This document shows positions 50,203 to 63,375 of a DNA stretch of 64,000 bases, in pieces (position 1 is the stretch's first letter; each line of letters starts with the position of its first letter). The notes under the pieces are model-generated. The model had not been told where the DNA came from. It ran no database searches and saw only the letters and a list, made by a program, of their open reading frames with translations. The translations under genes and the position numbers were made by a program. Source of the stretch: Nemophila menziesii (lineage: Eukaryota > Streptophyta > Magnoliopsida > Boraginales > Hydrophyllaceae); the NCBI GenBank assembly GCA_029959085.1, contig JARWIR010000031.1, forward strand, positions 8,184,001 through 8,248,000, read 5' to 3'.

Positions 50203-51757
50203 AATAAACTACAATTTACCGTTAATTCATAATTAATAATAAAAAATTGAAAGATTACAAATATACCCATAAATCTATTAATTATTAATTTAATTATATA
50301 TATATATATATCTTAATATTCTTATTATTTTTACCATTTATTATATAATTTTTTTCTCCAACACCACCGCCAACAACCACCCTCTCCACCACCCCACCAC
50401 CATCCACCCTAACCACCACCACAACAACCCCTATACCACTACCACCATTCCTACCACCACCACACCCACCCATCACCCCCATATTCCACCATCACCACCA
50501 TATTCTCCGCCGACCACCACCTTCGCCCATTCATTCTCCACCACCACCCCTAGAACCACCACCACCCCCACCACTCCACCACCAACAAACACCTCCCATC
50601 ACCATAACAACCCCATCAACCCTACTACCATTCCCAACCCCAACAACCACCACCTCCACCCACCAAAACAACCTACCACCATTACCACCATTATTCTTTG
50701 CCGACCACCAGCTTCGCCCATAAACACAACTATCTAGTTCCGTCACAACCAAACACCATCAACTAATTTCATCACAAGCGCGTATCCGTGAGATTTAAAA
50801 AAAAAGTTCATAACTAATTCTAAAAAAATTGTAAAAATAATAGATTTGCATTTTAAGACGAGACAGACAAATATTTACGTCTATGATTTTTTTTTGATAT
50901 TTTTAATTTTTTAATATCTATAATCCGTTTTATGTGTTGTCATAAAAAAAGATTTTCCAAATTTCACAACACGCGAAGGTCTTTAAATTTTTTTATAAAA
51001 ATCATAGTAAATCCAAAAAAATAAAAAACTGTATTAAATTTTTTTATGTTTCTACAATACACATAAATATATTTATGTATTTCTGTAACATACAAAATTA
51101 CAAAATCAAATCTAAAACATTATTTTCTTTAACAAAATGATTTTTTCTCTCTATTAGTCACATATACACTAATTTTACTTATTTTAACTATCTTGATGCA
51201 TTAATTGTAATACACAAAACAGTCATTTGTGTACAACAGTAACACACAAATTCATCTTTTCTTTTCCAGTAAAACCGATCAGTTTGTATGTTCAAGTGAT
51301 ACACATAATCACAAACTGAAAAGCGCATGACAAAAAGGGAGTTCATGGTTATGTGTTTTGCTGTAATATACAAATAACTATTTTATGTGTTGGATAAACA
51401 CAAAAAATAACAAAAAGAGGTTGGGCAAAAAGATAATACATCAAGATAGTAAAAAATGAGTAAATATAAGGTATATGCATTTAATAAAGAGAAAAAATTA
51501 TTTTGTTAAAGAAAATAATGTTTTATATTGATTTCTTGATTTTATGTGTTACAAGAATACGTAAATATATTTTTGTGTATTGTGGGAACACATAAAACTG
51601 AATATCAAAAGTTAAAAAAAATCGATGATATAGATATGAACTTGCCCCGTTAAATAGTACAAGTTTTTATTTTTTCTAATTTTTCCTAGATTTAATTACG
51701 ATGTTTTATAAAAGAAATTCACGAACGCGCGCGTGTTGTGGTGTTTGAATTTTTTTT
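50203..51757. mobile_element. Foldback element, left half and part of right
   Basis: Matches 13893-15215 through the palindrome centre up to the GTTGTGGTGTTTGAA phrase, then breaks into block h (AACAGGTAACAACGTC). The CCACC tract is much longer here (50340-50760) than in the other copies. The SINE and the right GGTGG arm are absent. - strand frames at 50294-50752 (G/V-rich) are translated GGTGG repeats. Confidence 0.78.
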
Positions 51758-52350
51758 GGAACAGGTAACAACGTCATTGTTTTAATATTTAAAGAATTTT
51801 TAATAAAATTATGTTCAATTTCTTATGTATTTTTTATGATAAAACAAACTTATTTAATCGATATGGTTCCTTATCTTAAAAGACAAACATGATCCTATGT
51901 GAACCCTTAATTTATTAATTCACATTAATTACAATAATTATTTTTTACTAATACAAGAAAACTTAATTAACTCTTATCCCACTCCTTACACGCTATACAC
52001 AATATTCTAAATGTTTTTCATCCTTGCGTGTTGAATATCTGACTTTCACCTAAGAGACTTATGTTTAATGTCCGTCAATAAAGCAAAACTTATTTTAAAG
52101 GCTTACATAGGGGATTTGGGTTTGATTCCCTGTTGTTAGAAGAAAAAATTTCCTTTTCCAAATCCCATAAATGGAGAACCTTGAATCTTGAACCACACAC
52201 AATGAAATTTGAATAAATTTTGAATAAAATGTGTTCAAGATAAATACAAGAAATGTTATATAAGCATAAAAAAATATGTACAAGAAATTAAAAATCATGA
52301 ACCACAAACTTAAAAATATTTTGATATATGCTATTATAATAAAAAATAAC
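51758..52350. repeat. Block h, 3' part
   Basis: Matches 16190-16740. The frame at 52095-52307 is not supported. Confidence 0.75.
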
Positions 52351-53835
52351 GTTAACCTTAACCTTAACCTTACATTTAAACCTTAACCTTAATTATACAC
52401 TTAAACTTATCACTAATCTAAACACTTTACCTTAAATCTTGAACTTTATACTTGAAACCTAAATTTCATCATAACCTTAAACTTAAACTCAATTTAAACC
52501 TTGTCCTTACCTTTAAGGTTTAAACCCCAATTCTAATCTAAACCACATGAAAAATTATTGTGTTGATATTTGACCTCAAACCTTAAATCTTATAACTTTA
52601 TCCATAACCCTTTACTCATTAACCCTAAGACTAACGTTATCATTTAAGGTTTAAACCATAATTTTAACCTTAACCAAATGAAGATTCATCACATTTATAT
52701 TTTACCTTAGAACTTAAATCTCTACAACCTGAAACTTAAAGGTCAAATCTTAAACCGTAAACTTAAACTAAGACTCGACTGTTACCTTAAAATTAACCCT
52801 TAGACTTAACCTTAACCTTAACTATAACCCAAAATTTAAACTTTAAACTTAAAATTAATTGTAGCCCTAACCTTACCCGAACCAAACTCTCAACCTTAAA
52901 CTTAACCTTAACCATAGCCTTAGCTTTATACTTAGTATTAACCCCATCCCTAGCCCTAGCCTTAACCTTATAATTAGCCTTTGCCCTTATACTTAACTTT
53001 ATCCTTAGCCTTAGCCTTAATCTTAAGCTTAGCCTTATCCTTATGCCTAGAATTAGTACTAGTCTTAGCCTTAGCCTTAACCTTAACATTAACCTTATCC
53101 TTAGTGTTAAACTTAAAGTAACCTAAACATTAAAATGAACCTTAAATTTAACATTAATCTTAACCTGACCATAACCCTTTACTCCTTAGTCTTAACCTTA
53201 ACCTCAACCCCTTAAGTATAAGCCTTAACCACATCCTTAATACTATTCTTAACATTAACCTAACATTAACCTTAACCTTAGCCTTAACCTTAACCTTAAA
53301 CTTAAACTTAATGTTTGATTTAGTAATGACTTTAACATTATCATTAATCTCAACCTTTTCCTTAACATTTACCTTAACTTTAATCTTATCCATAACCTTA
53401 ACCTTAACCTTAATCTTAATGTTAAACTTAAGATTTTAACCTTAAACCATAGAACATAGTGTTTTCTTTCACTTTACCTTAACCTTTACCCAAACCTTAA
53501 TCTTACCTTAAACTTAACCTTAACCTTAAATGTTAAACCTTAAATTGTAAACCTTAAACGTAAAACATAAACTATACAACTTAATGTTTGCTTTTACTTT
53601 AATCATAACCTTAACTATAACCATAACCCTTAAACTTTAAGTGTTAAACCTTAAACCTTAAACTTTAAACTTAAACGTAACTTGAAACTTAAACCTTAAC
53701 ATTAACCTTAACCTACAACTTCACATTCACCTTATCTTTTTCAACCTTAACCTTGAACCTTAATCCTTAAACCTTAAACCTTAAACCTAAAACATTAACC
53801 TTAACCTTAACTTTAACCAATAATTTATCCTTTAA
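52351..53835 (+). repeat. CCTTAA tract 7 (block a)
   Basis: About 1.5 kb, closest to tract 5 in word order. Spacer words near 53458 (GTGTTTTCTTTC) and 53584 (ATGTTTGCTTTT). - strand K/R/V-rich frames at 52793-53393 are translated repeat. Confidence 0.95.
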
Positions 53836-54680
53836 TGCAATCCACCACAAAGATTCCAAAAGAATTTGAATCCCTCTAGGAGTGAGGTGATTTACGTAAC
53901 CAAGAGAGTAACTTCCCACAAAATTTTATGGATCATTCAAAGTACTAAAGTAAATTTTTTATCATATCCACAGGGATTGTAAAACTTATAGTGTGTGTTA
54001 AATGACGTTAAATAGAATGTTGTGTAATAATATATTATATATTTGTTTTGGTTTCAATAATTAATAATTAAAAGAAATAAAATGCAAATATAGGGACTAA
54101 AATAGGGACGAAACTAGCCCGCGATGATCCAATTCACCAAAGAACTAAAAGTTAGGCTTAAGAGAATAAAGTTATGTTTACTATTCATATTAATTGGGAA
54201 TATAGATTCCACTTAAGCCTCTACTTAATTCAAATAAGAGCGATGTTTACTATTCCCATTAAGTGTGACTCTAGAAGACATCTAACCTCTCACGCATATT
54301 CCTACATATTTATTAGACACCAATGAATTTAACCCTATAAACAGCTATGTATATTATTTTTATTCTATTACGAATAAACACATCTAATATATAGTTCCAC
54401 CTTTTAATCCCCCTCCCGGGTGTGATTCATAAAAAATAATGAATTCCATGGACTTTATAATTGAAAAAAAACTTTATACAAGATAATATGAAATACGTAT
54501 AAATAAATATCAATTAAGCAAAATGCCTAAATTCATACAAAAAGCCTCAATTTATAGTTCTATGGTTAATATGAAATCGACATAAGCTAATGAAGAGAGT
54601 ATTTCATGAATAATATAAGGTTAATCATAACCATAACTCAAGAATAAAATTTAATAAATAAAAAGTTAAAGTCACACAAT
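53836..54680. repeat. Block b
   Basis: Copy of 38551-39390. No gene seen. Confidence 0.8.
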
Positions 54681-55545
54681 AATTTAATTATGATGTGGAT
54701 GTTAATGACATCTCCTTGCTTATCGTCTAACAATATCTTAAATTTGATTTTTATAATAGGGAGTGCAAAAGCAGTTTCATAGTGTAATTTTTATAGCTCT
54801 CTATCCAGGGTCAACCTTGATTCAACCTAGTAAAAACCATTGCCCATGTTTTTTTTGTGAAAACAAGATAGGTTGCATCATCTCAATGAAACGCTATGTC
54901 TATGGTCACGTAAACTAGACTTAATTGGGTATACAATGGTGTATGAACCGGCGTCTAACTCCTTACCAATAGTTCTCATCATTACATTAAAGTTAGCAGC
55001 ATATTCGAAAATAATTTACACAAAATAATAGGGTAAGACTTTCATCCTATATTGCATGGACCAATATTAAGATCATAATAGTTAATTATATTGAAAAAAC
55101 ACATGTCATAAATAAATTAGGTAGTTACTATAATTAGTTTTTGCTTGACACAAACATGGGGTATTTCTCATAATATGATTGGTATTTGAGTATCCAATAT
55201 TAGATAGAAGTATTGTACAAATTAATATAGAGTCATATAGTATATTTTTTAATAACATAGGAAAATGCTCACAAATTTTTGAATAATATATGGTCGTATA
55301 ATGCAATCAAATCAAAAGAAATTGCATGCCTACTCCTTTACGTTTAATTATGTATTTCTATATTATAATTAACAGGGAGATAGATGGATAAAGTATACGT
55401 GCAATGTTGGCCACAATTTTTAAAGTATTTGATGTTGAAGAAGGTAATAGTATGGCATTGTAGGGAGCTGAATTTGAAATAAAAGAAACTCAACAACACT
55501 ATGGAAACCATTTTAATTAAGTTTATTCTAAGAAACAGTATATAA
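54681..55545. repeat. Block c flank
   Basis: Copy of 39391-40194. The frame at 55106-55306 is not supported. Confidence 0.75.
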
Positions 55546-55554
55546 CTTTAATCC

Positions 55555-56113
55555 TTGATTGTTGGTGTAGTGATAACAAAACGAAGGGTGTTAATTGATA
55601 ACACACCCTTTTATTCAATGTTACAACATTGTTAATTTATGGTCGACACTCTTTGAATCCAGGTTTGTAAATTATTGTCAATGATATTGTGGTTATGTAT
55701 GATAAACGGTGATTGTTACGGAAAGAATGAATTGTATGTTCTCCAAAAAGGGATTCTAAAAAATGGTGAAAGATTGGAGATCCTTGTATGCATGCTAAAC
55801 AAAATAATTCTCTTGATTTTAGTGTGTAAAAGATTGACACCATATGAAAATAGTTGTTACTAAAACGAATATCACAAAAATCTACACCCTACATACAACA
55901 TAACTGCAATTAAAATGTGCGAAGAAATCAATCAGAATGCACATGAATATCTAAGTCAATGTAACCCATATTTTGGTAGTTAGATGTTCGATTAAGTATT
56001 CAATATATTAGGGTAGACACAAAAAATGCCATTAGATGACATAGAACATTGTTTAGCAGGTCGATGAAGACATTTTAAAATGTCCAAACAACAATGATAG
56101 AGAATAGTTATGG
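55555..56113 (-). pseudogene. ABCC transporter relic, copy 6
   Basis: The - strand reads LMAFFVST (56020-56045), then a stop and ILN, then KSRELFCLACIQGSPIFHHF (55760-55830), FLESLFGEHTIHSFRNNHRL, ISLTIIYKPGF (55660-55700), then the 22-nt insertion (near 55635-55656) before the FHN-like position. The ABCC family expects RELARLAGIQ-SPILHHFAESL-GA-TIR-F in this order. A possible splice acceptor CTCATCTAG precedes the coding part at 56114-56122. Frameshifted and non-functional. The + strand frame at 55675-55863 is its antisense. Confidence 0.87.
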
Positions 56114-56480
56114 CTAGATGAGAAAAAAGAATGATCTTCCAACATAAATAAATATATAATTATCAATACATATGAGGTATATTCCTTTTAGACACTTGAA
56201 AATGATAGCAAGAAAATATTTCTCGTAAGCGTCCGAGAACCATTTAATGATGATAAATTTGTGTACACTTAATGCAACACACATAGTTTGGTGGCTTATT
56301 AACATATGAGATGATTTAAAACATCACGTTACACGTAAAATGAAATCTAGACTGAAAAGAAATTTTTTTCAGAAGGTGATCGTAAATAGTATTGTCTCGT
56401 CGATTTTGAACTCAGGTGTATTATTAGACCGATAGAAGTACATAAATTTTGTGTTATTTTCATATACATTGTGTAATTAA
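56114..56480. repeat. Upstream flank of the ABCC relic
   Basis: Matches 40691-41040. The frame at 56114-56305 is not supported. Confidence 0.65.
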
Positions 56481-57112
56481 ACTCATCCTAAAATACCTAA
56501 ATTTATTGTCACAAAAAATCACATAAATAAGCTTTATTTTTCTATGCTATAAGCTTGTAAGAATTCGGGAATATGATATAATTAAACCAACAATTATTAG
56601 TTGGGCATAAGTAATCTCTTAGCGTGTAATACAACTTAGTATTTTAGGAATCGTTTATTTAATTTTAATTTCAATAAACGTATAGATGTGTATAATAAGG
56701 TTTTCAATATTTTAGCCATATTTTAATCTTTATAAGACATGACTATTTCCGATTAGTTTACGTATTAATCACAGTTTAATGAAAGTTGATTTTAATGTGA
56801 TACACATGTTTGTTTGCAATATGATAAAATATGTAAAGTTACATGTACTTTCCGTACAACTTAAATTGTAATTTAATACATGTTTTTTTGGATTGTTTGT
56901 TACTTTCTATTTTGACAAATTTGTATTCACTACAATTTAATAAATCATACCTACATATTTTTTTGAGAGAGATACATAATATAGCAACCAACATAAAAAA
57001 ATAAAAAATTATTTCATACACAATAAAAGAGCATAAATATAAATTTTATTTATTATATATAGATATATTTGATAAATATATTTTTGTTTTTATATAATAA
57101 ATTAATGAAATA

Positions 57113-57156
<44 letters not shown>

Positions 57157-57157
57157 T
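57113..57157. repeat. (AT)n-(GT)n microsatellite
   Basis: AT run followed by about 20 bases of GT. Confidence 0.95.
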
Positions 57158-57307
57158 TGTGTATAAAATATACATCTTTACGGATTTTAAAAATATGCAA
57201 ATATATATAAAAATTTATTGTAAAAAAATATATGCATATATTTTCTTATAAAAAAATTATACAAATTTATATATATAAAATATAAAATTTTGCAAGATCA
57301 ATAATAA

Positions 57308-57328
57308 ATATATATATATATATATATA
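57308..57328. repeat. (AT)n microsatellite
   Basis: Uninterrupted AT run. Confidence 0.9.
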
Positions 57329-58007
57329 CAAAAATATAGATCTATATATATATGTTAAAAACATAGATATATACATAAATAAATTAGGAAAAATTATTAA
57401 AAAAAGGATGTTATATAAACAAAACATTTAAGTATTACAATTCAAATCATTAGATTTATAATATAATTTTTGTATACTATTATTAAATCGTTTAACTAGT
57501 ATACTTTATTTTGTTATACCATAACTGATACAAATATATGAAAAAATAAGTTAGTTACTGTTGTAATTTGAAAACATGCGTTATATGTATTAATATTATT
57601 GTTGTAGGATCATCCAATATTGGATGGAAGAATTTTTTATAACGGATACAAATATATGAAAAATTAATTGGAACAATTAGGTGCATCCTACTTTATTATA
57701 TAAATACTCTAACCAAGAGTAAAAAAAGAGAACGTATCGCATATATATGTAATGTGAAACAAAATAAAGAAAACCCATCTCTTAGATATTTGAAACAAAA
57801 TTAAAGAAAGACAACCAAAGAAAAAAAAATTCATCGGTTGCAAATTTCATATATAATTATATTAAGACATATCATTTGTCTCATATTTTGTGTGATATCA
57901 ATGAAACACAACTCATCGTGTGTTTAACTTGTATTTACAACATATTTTTTTGTCCGTTTATTTAAATTGATTGTTCCCAAAATGTGAAAAATATTGGATT
58001 TTGTAAC

Positions 58008-58340
58008 ATTTAATGATGCAAAATGTGCCTACACTTAATGCAACACATAATTTTTTGTTTTATTAATATATTACAGATGTTAAATCATCTCATTACCACG
58101 TTAAATGTAATCTAGAGTGAAAGTAAATTTTACTTGGAAAGCGATCATAAATAATATTGTCTTGTCGATTTTGAACTCAGATGTATTTTGAGACCTATAC
58201 AAGTACATAGATTTTGTGTAATTTTCATAAACATGGTGTAATTAACCTCATTATAAACTACCAAAATTAATTGTCACAAATAATAAAATAATAAGCTTTA
58301 TTTATCTATGTTACAAGATTGTAAGCATTTGTGAATATGA
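58008..58340. repeat. Repeated ABCC upstream flank and start of block d
   Basis: Same arrangement as 42608-42940, cut at GTGAATATGA by the foldback half-element. Confidence 0.7.
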
Positions 58341-59400
58341 ATGTTTTAGATTGATTCCATGATTTTATATGTTATAGAAATACATAAATACATTTTCTGT
58401 ATTGTAGGAACACATAAAGCTGAATATCAAATGCAAAAATAAAAATAAAAAATAAAAAAAATCGCTGATATAAATATGTACTTACTTGTTCCGTCAAAAA
58501 GTACAATTTTTTAATTTTTCTAATTCTTTTAGATTTAATTATGATGTTTTATAAAAAAAATTAACAGACGCGCCCGTGTTGTGGTGTTTGAAAAATATTT
58601 TTTTTTGGCACATGTGTGATCTGGGATTGCTTTCGCGCACCACGACTTATTCCACAAGGATATAAACGTCTCCCAAGTATATTGTGAAGTAAATCAGAAC
58701 TAGGTTACATTGTTCAGGGAGGGGTTTGAGCCTTGTACCTCTTACTTTACACACGTTAGGGAGAGTATTCGAACTCTAGACCTCCCCCTTATGTGCTGAA
58801 GAAATAGTAAGTCTCTGGCCAGTTGAGCTAATTCATGTTCTAGCGTTGAGAATTTTTTTCTGAGTGTTATAACAACACATAAATCCGATTATCAAAATTT
58901 AAAAATAAATAAATAAATTCAAAAAAATATAAAAAAACATAGACGTATATATTAATTTGTCTCGTCAAAAAATTCAATTTATTGATTTTTACAATTTTTT
59001 GAATTAGTTATAAATTTTTAAAAAAATCATGGGCGCGCGTGTGAAAAATTAGTTGGTGTTGATTGGTGGTGACGAAACTAGTCGTTGTTGGTCGACGGAG
59101 AATAATGGTGGTAGGTGGGGTGGTTGGTTAGGGAGGGGGTGGTTGTGGAGGTGGTCGGAATGGTGGTAGGAATTAGGTGGTTGTGGTGGGGTGGCTGTGG
59201 GAGTGGTGGGGTGGTGGTGGAGGTGGTGGTCGATGGAGAATTTATGAGTTGGTGGTGGTCGGATTTTATAATAAAACAAAATATATATATATAATGATTA
59301 TTATATAATAAAAAATAATAATTAAAATTACATTAAGGGTAATAGTGAAATTTAAATATGAAAATCGTTTTTTTTAGAATAAATTTTGAGGATTCGTAAT
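58341..59400. mobile_element. Foldback element, right half
   Basis: Matches 15022-16090, beginning just past the palindrome centre, and includes the SINE and the GGTGG tract (59060-59265). The left arm is absent. The P/H-rich - strand frame at 59049-59279 is translated GGTGG repeat. Confidence 0.78.
58606..58850 (-). mobile_element. tRNA-derived SINE, second copy
   Basis: On the - strand, A box TAGCTCAACTGG (58819-58830), then B box GAGTTCGAATAC (58764-58775), within a tRNA-like head ending TCTCCC. The 3' end is an A-run (T-run at 58598-58604 on +). Possible target duplication: GAAAAATATTTTTTT (58590) and GAGAATTTTTTT (58848). Same insertion site as 15223-15477, so one ancestral insertion copied with the element. 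Confidence 0.72.
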
Positions 59401-60112
59401 TAATTTGTTATTATCCTATTTTTTATTTAAGAGAAAAAAATGAACATTTGTAATTATTATCATATAATTATTATTTTTGTGTCAAAACAATTATAATTTA
59501 TTGGAAGATATAATTGTATATTAATAAAAGGTAACAACGTCAATATTTTAATATTTAAAGAATTATCAATAAATTTATGTTCAATAGTTTATGTATTTTT
59601 TGTGATAAAATAAATTTATTTAATCGACATGTTTCTTTTACTTAAAAGACTAACATGATCGTATGTGAACCTTAAATTACTAATACACATTAAGTACAAT
59701 AATTATTTTTACGAATACAAGAAAACATATCTGAATCTTATCCCAATCCATACACGCTATACATAGTATTCTAAATTTTTTTCATCCTTGCGTGTTGGAT
59801 ATCTGATTTTCACCTAGGAGACATAGGTTTGATGCCCGTCAATGAAGCAAAACTTATTTTAAAGGCTTCGACACGAGATCTGGGTTTGTTTCCCTGTTAA
59901 TATAACATAATTTTTCCTTTTCCATGACCCATAAAAGGAGAACCTTGATCTTGAACCACACACAATGAAATTTGAAATAATTTTTGATTAAAATGTGTGC
60001 AAGCTAAATACAATAAATGTTATATAAGCATAAAAAATATGTACAAGAAATTAAAAATCATGAACCACAAACTTAAATATATTTTGGTATATGTTAATAT
60101 ATTAAAAATAAT
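59401..60112. repeat. Block h, 3' part
   Basis: Matches 16091-16740 and ends in the tract-entry phrase. The frame at 59997-60203 runs into the tract and is not supported. Confidence 0.75.
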
Positions 60113-60310
60113 GTTTACCTTAACCTTAATCTTACATTTAAACCTTACCTTAACAATACGCTTAAACTTATCACTAATCCGTACACTTTACCTTAAATTT
60201 TGAACTTTAAACTTGAAACCTAACTTTAATCATAACCTTAAACTTAACCTCAATTTAAAACTTTATCCTAACACTAACCTTATCCTTACACTTAAGGTTT
60301 AAACCCCAAT
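60113..60310 (+). repeat. CCTTAA tract, short (block a)
   Basis: About 200 bases of tract, nearly the same as 1-232. Confidence 0.9.
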
Positions 60311-61425
60311 TCTAATTTATTAGTACATAAAAATAACGTGTGTGATCGCTTTAGAGCCCTTAAATCTCTCAACATAAAAGATGGCTAAGATTTATCCCCT
60401 TATATTGCTCCAAAAAACATATAATTAATTTTATGGGAACTTATACTATTTAATTAAATGTTATATTTATATTTAATATATTTGAAAATCTCATAAAAAT
60501 CGTACTTTTATAGTTATAATCCCATAAAATAAATGTTTTTGTTTGGTTTATCTAATTATACTTATCTACTTGCAAAACAAGTGTTGATCAAAGCTCGTGA
60601 ATCTAGAGTATTAAGCATATTTTTTATTAAACAGAATGATCAACATCGTCTACACTCCTTGAATTCACTAACTCGATTTATTTTTCTATTTTTTCACATA
60701 TTTTTTTTTCAAACAAAAAAATTACATCTATAATTATTAACATATGGTTATTATCTTTACGTCAAAACAATTACAATTTATTGGACGATATAATTGAATG
60801 TTAAATAATTTTTGAATACATTTACATTAAATTTTTTATGTATACTTTTATTATGGTTGTGAATTTTTAAATTATTTAGCTTTTACCACTGTATATGTAT
60901 ATGATAAAATATACTTCTTTAAACGGTAGTTCTCCTTTACATAAAATAGGAACATGTCTATGAACCCTTAATTTACTAATTCTCATCAATAGACGTAATT
61001 TTTTTACTAAGAAAAGAAATCTTAATTGTCTCTTATCCCACTCCATTAGACATTTAAAGGTTTCACGCTTTACGTGATACACAATATTTTAAATTTTTGT
61101 CATCCAACATGTTGGATATTTGACATTTACCGAGGATACGTATGTTTAATATTCGTCAATGTAAAAACTTTATTTCAAAGGCTCTCATAGGAAATCTGAG
61201 TTTGTTTAATACACCACACGTTTCCTTTTTCATAACCCATAAAAAGTGAACCACAATCTTAAACCACGAACAATAAAATCTAAATAAAAAAAAATTTATT
61301 AAAGCTAAATACAAAAAATGTTTTATAAGCATTAACCAAATATGTACAAGAAATTAAAAATCATGAACCATAATATTAAAAATATTGGGATATGTGTTAA
61401 TATAATAAAAAATCACGTTTACCGT
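60311..61425. repeat. Block h, second version
   Basis: Close copy of 233-1369 and 16791-17865, with a small deletion near 60636 (CATCTACATAAAAGATGATC lost one copy of the phrase). Frames at 60533-60733 and 60876-61082 are not supported. Confidence 0.85.
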
Positions 61426-62612
61426 AAAATAATCCATAACTTTAACCATACACTTTAAACTAATACTAAATCGTATACTTTACCTTAAATCTTGAAATTT
61501 AAACTTGATAGTTGAAACATAACTTTTATCATAATCTTAAACCTAAACTTAATTTTAACCTTTACCCTAACACTATTTAAACCTCAATTCTAATCTTAAC
61601 CAAATGAAAATTCATTGTGTTGATATATGACCTTAAACCTTAAATCTTATCACCTTAACCTTAATCCTAACCCTATAATTTAAGTTTTAACCCTTTACTC
61701 TAACCTTAATAAAATGAAGACTCGTCCCTATCCCTATCTTTAGCCTTAGCCTTATCCTTAATCTTTACCTTAGCCTTATCCTTATCTCTAGACTTAGCCC
61801 TAACCTTTTCCTTTTCCTTAAACTTAATCTTAACGTTAACCTTACCCTTATCCTTAATGTTAAATGAAACTTAACCTAAACAATAATATTTAACTTATAA
61901 TTAAGTTTAATCTTGACCATAACCTTAACATTAACCTTAACCCTTTACTCCTTAACCCTAACCTGAAACTCAAAAGGTTGACTATTAATGTTAACCATAT
62001 TCTCAACCTTATTCTTAACATTAACCTAACATTAACCTTAACTTTAGGCTTAACCATAACCTTAAACTTAAAACTAAACTTTGTCTTAGCCATAACCTTA
62101 ATATTAACTTTAATCTTAATCTTAACCTTAATCTCAACCTTAATCTTAATCTTGCCCCTAATATTTACCTTAACCTAAATCTTATCCTTATCCTCAACCT
62201 AAACCTTAATCTTAACCTTAAATTTAACCCTAACCTCAAATCGTATACCTTAAACAGTAAAACTTAGACGTAAACCTCAACTATAACATAGTGTTTTGCT
62301 TCCACTATGACCTTAACCTTAACTTTAACCATATTCCTTAAAACATAAGTATTATACCTTAAAACTTAAACAATAAACTTAACCTTAACCTTAATCTTAA
62401 ATCTTAACCTTAAAGTTCACCTTCACCTTCATCTTAACTATTTTAACCTTAACCTTAATCTTAAATCTTAACCTTAAAATTCACCTTCACCTTCATCTTA
62501 ACTTTTTAACTTTAACCCTGAACCTTGAACCTTGAACCTTAATCCTTAAACCTTAAACTATAAACCTTAATCCTTAAAATTAAAATTAACATTAAACATT
62601 ACCTTACCTTTA
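61426..62612 (+). repeat. CCTTAA tract 8 (block a)
   Basis: Close copy of tracts 1 and 3, with an extra local duplication of CTTAAATCTTAACCTTAAA (near 62394 and 62460). Confidence 0.95.
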
Positions 62613-63375
62613 ATGCAATCCACGACAACGATGCTAAAAAACTTGGTATCCCCTAGTGTGCATAAAATTTTATGGATCATTCCAAGTAGTAATGTAAATA
62701 TTTTATCATCTCCATAGGTATTGTAAAACTTATAGTTTGTGTTTAATGACGTTGAATGAAATGTTATGTGACCAAATAATATATATTGGTTTTGGTTTCA
62801 ATAATTAATAAGTCTAAACAAATATTAAAATGTTTACTGTTCACATTAATCGGGAATAAGACTATGTTTACTACTCATATTAATCGGGAATCTAGATATC
62901 ACCTAAGCCTCTACTTAATTCAAAAGAAAGCGATGTTTACTATTCACATTAATCGTGACTCAATAAGGCACCTAAACATCACATATATATTCCTACATAT
63001 TAATTACGCACTGATGAATTTAACTCTTTTAACGGCTATGTAAATTTCTATATTTTTTTATTCGATTAAAAATAAACACCTCTAATATCTACTTCCACCT
63101 TTAAAATTCCCCTCCCAAGTGTAATTCATAAACTATGGCTAATAAATTAAGTATACTTTATAATGAAAAAAACCATATACATGATAATAAAATACGTATT
63201 AATAAATATCAATTAAGAAAAAACACTAAATTCATACAAAAAGCCTCAATTCATAATTCTAGGGTTCATAAGAAATCGTCCAAAACTTATGAAGAGAGAA
63301 TTTATTTAAAAATATATAGTTAATCATAATCATAATTAAAGAATAAAATTTAATAAATAAAAAGTTAAAGTCTTA
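62613..63375. repeat. Block b
   Basis: Close copy of 2491-3260 with three TGTTTACT-type words. The 85-codon frame at 62786-63043 recurs in frame with 2667 and 19192 but lacks a domain or constraint pattern. Confidence 0.85.

Larger units (their letters stand above)
56481..58007. repeat. Block d and diverged block e start
   Basis: AT-rich block with two (AT)n runs and a local templated insertion near 57541-57644. It ends at TTTTGTAACATTT, the same jump point as at 42607. Confidence 0.7.

Noticed and set aside
50294..50752. Glycine/valine-rich - strand frames, and P/H-rich frames at 13932-14218 and 59049-59279, resembling cell-wall or RNA-binding proteins
   Set aside because: They come from GGTGG/CCACC repeats in the foldback arms and are broken or differ between copies.
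55675..55863. 62-codon + strand frame (starting MSMILWLCMINGDC)
   Set aside because: It is the antisense of the ABCC relic, whose - strand motifs match a known family in order.
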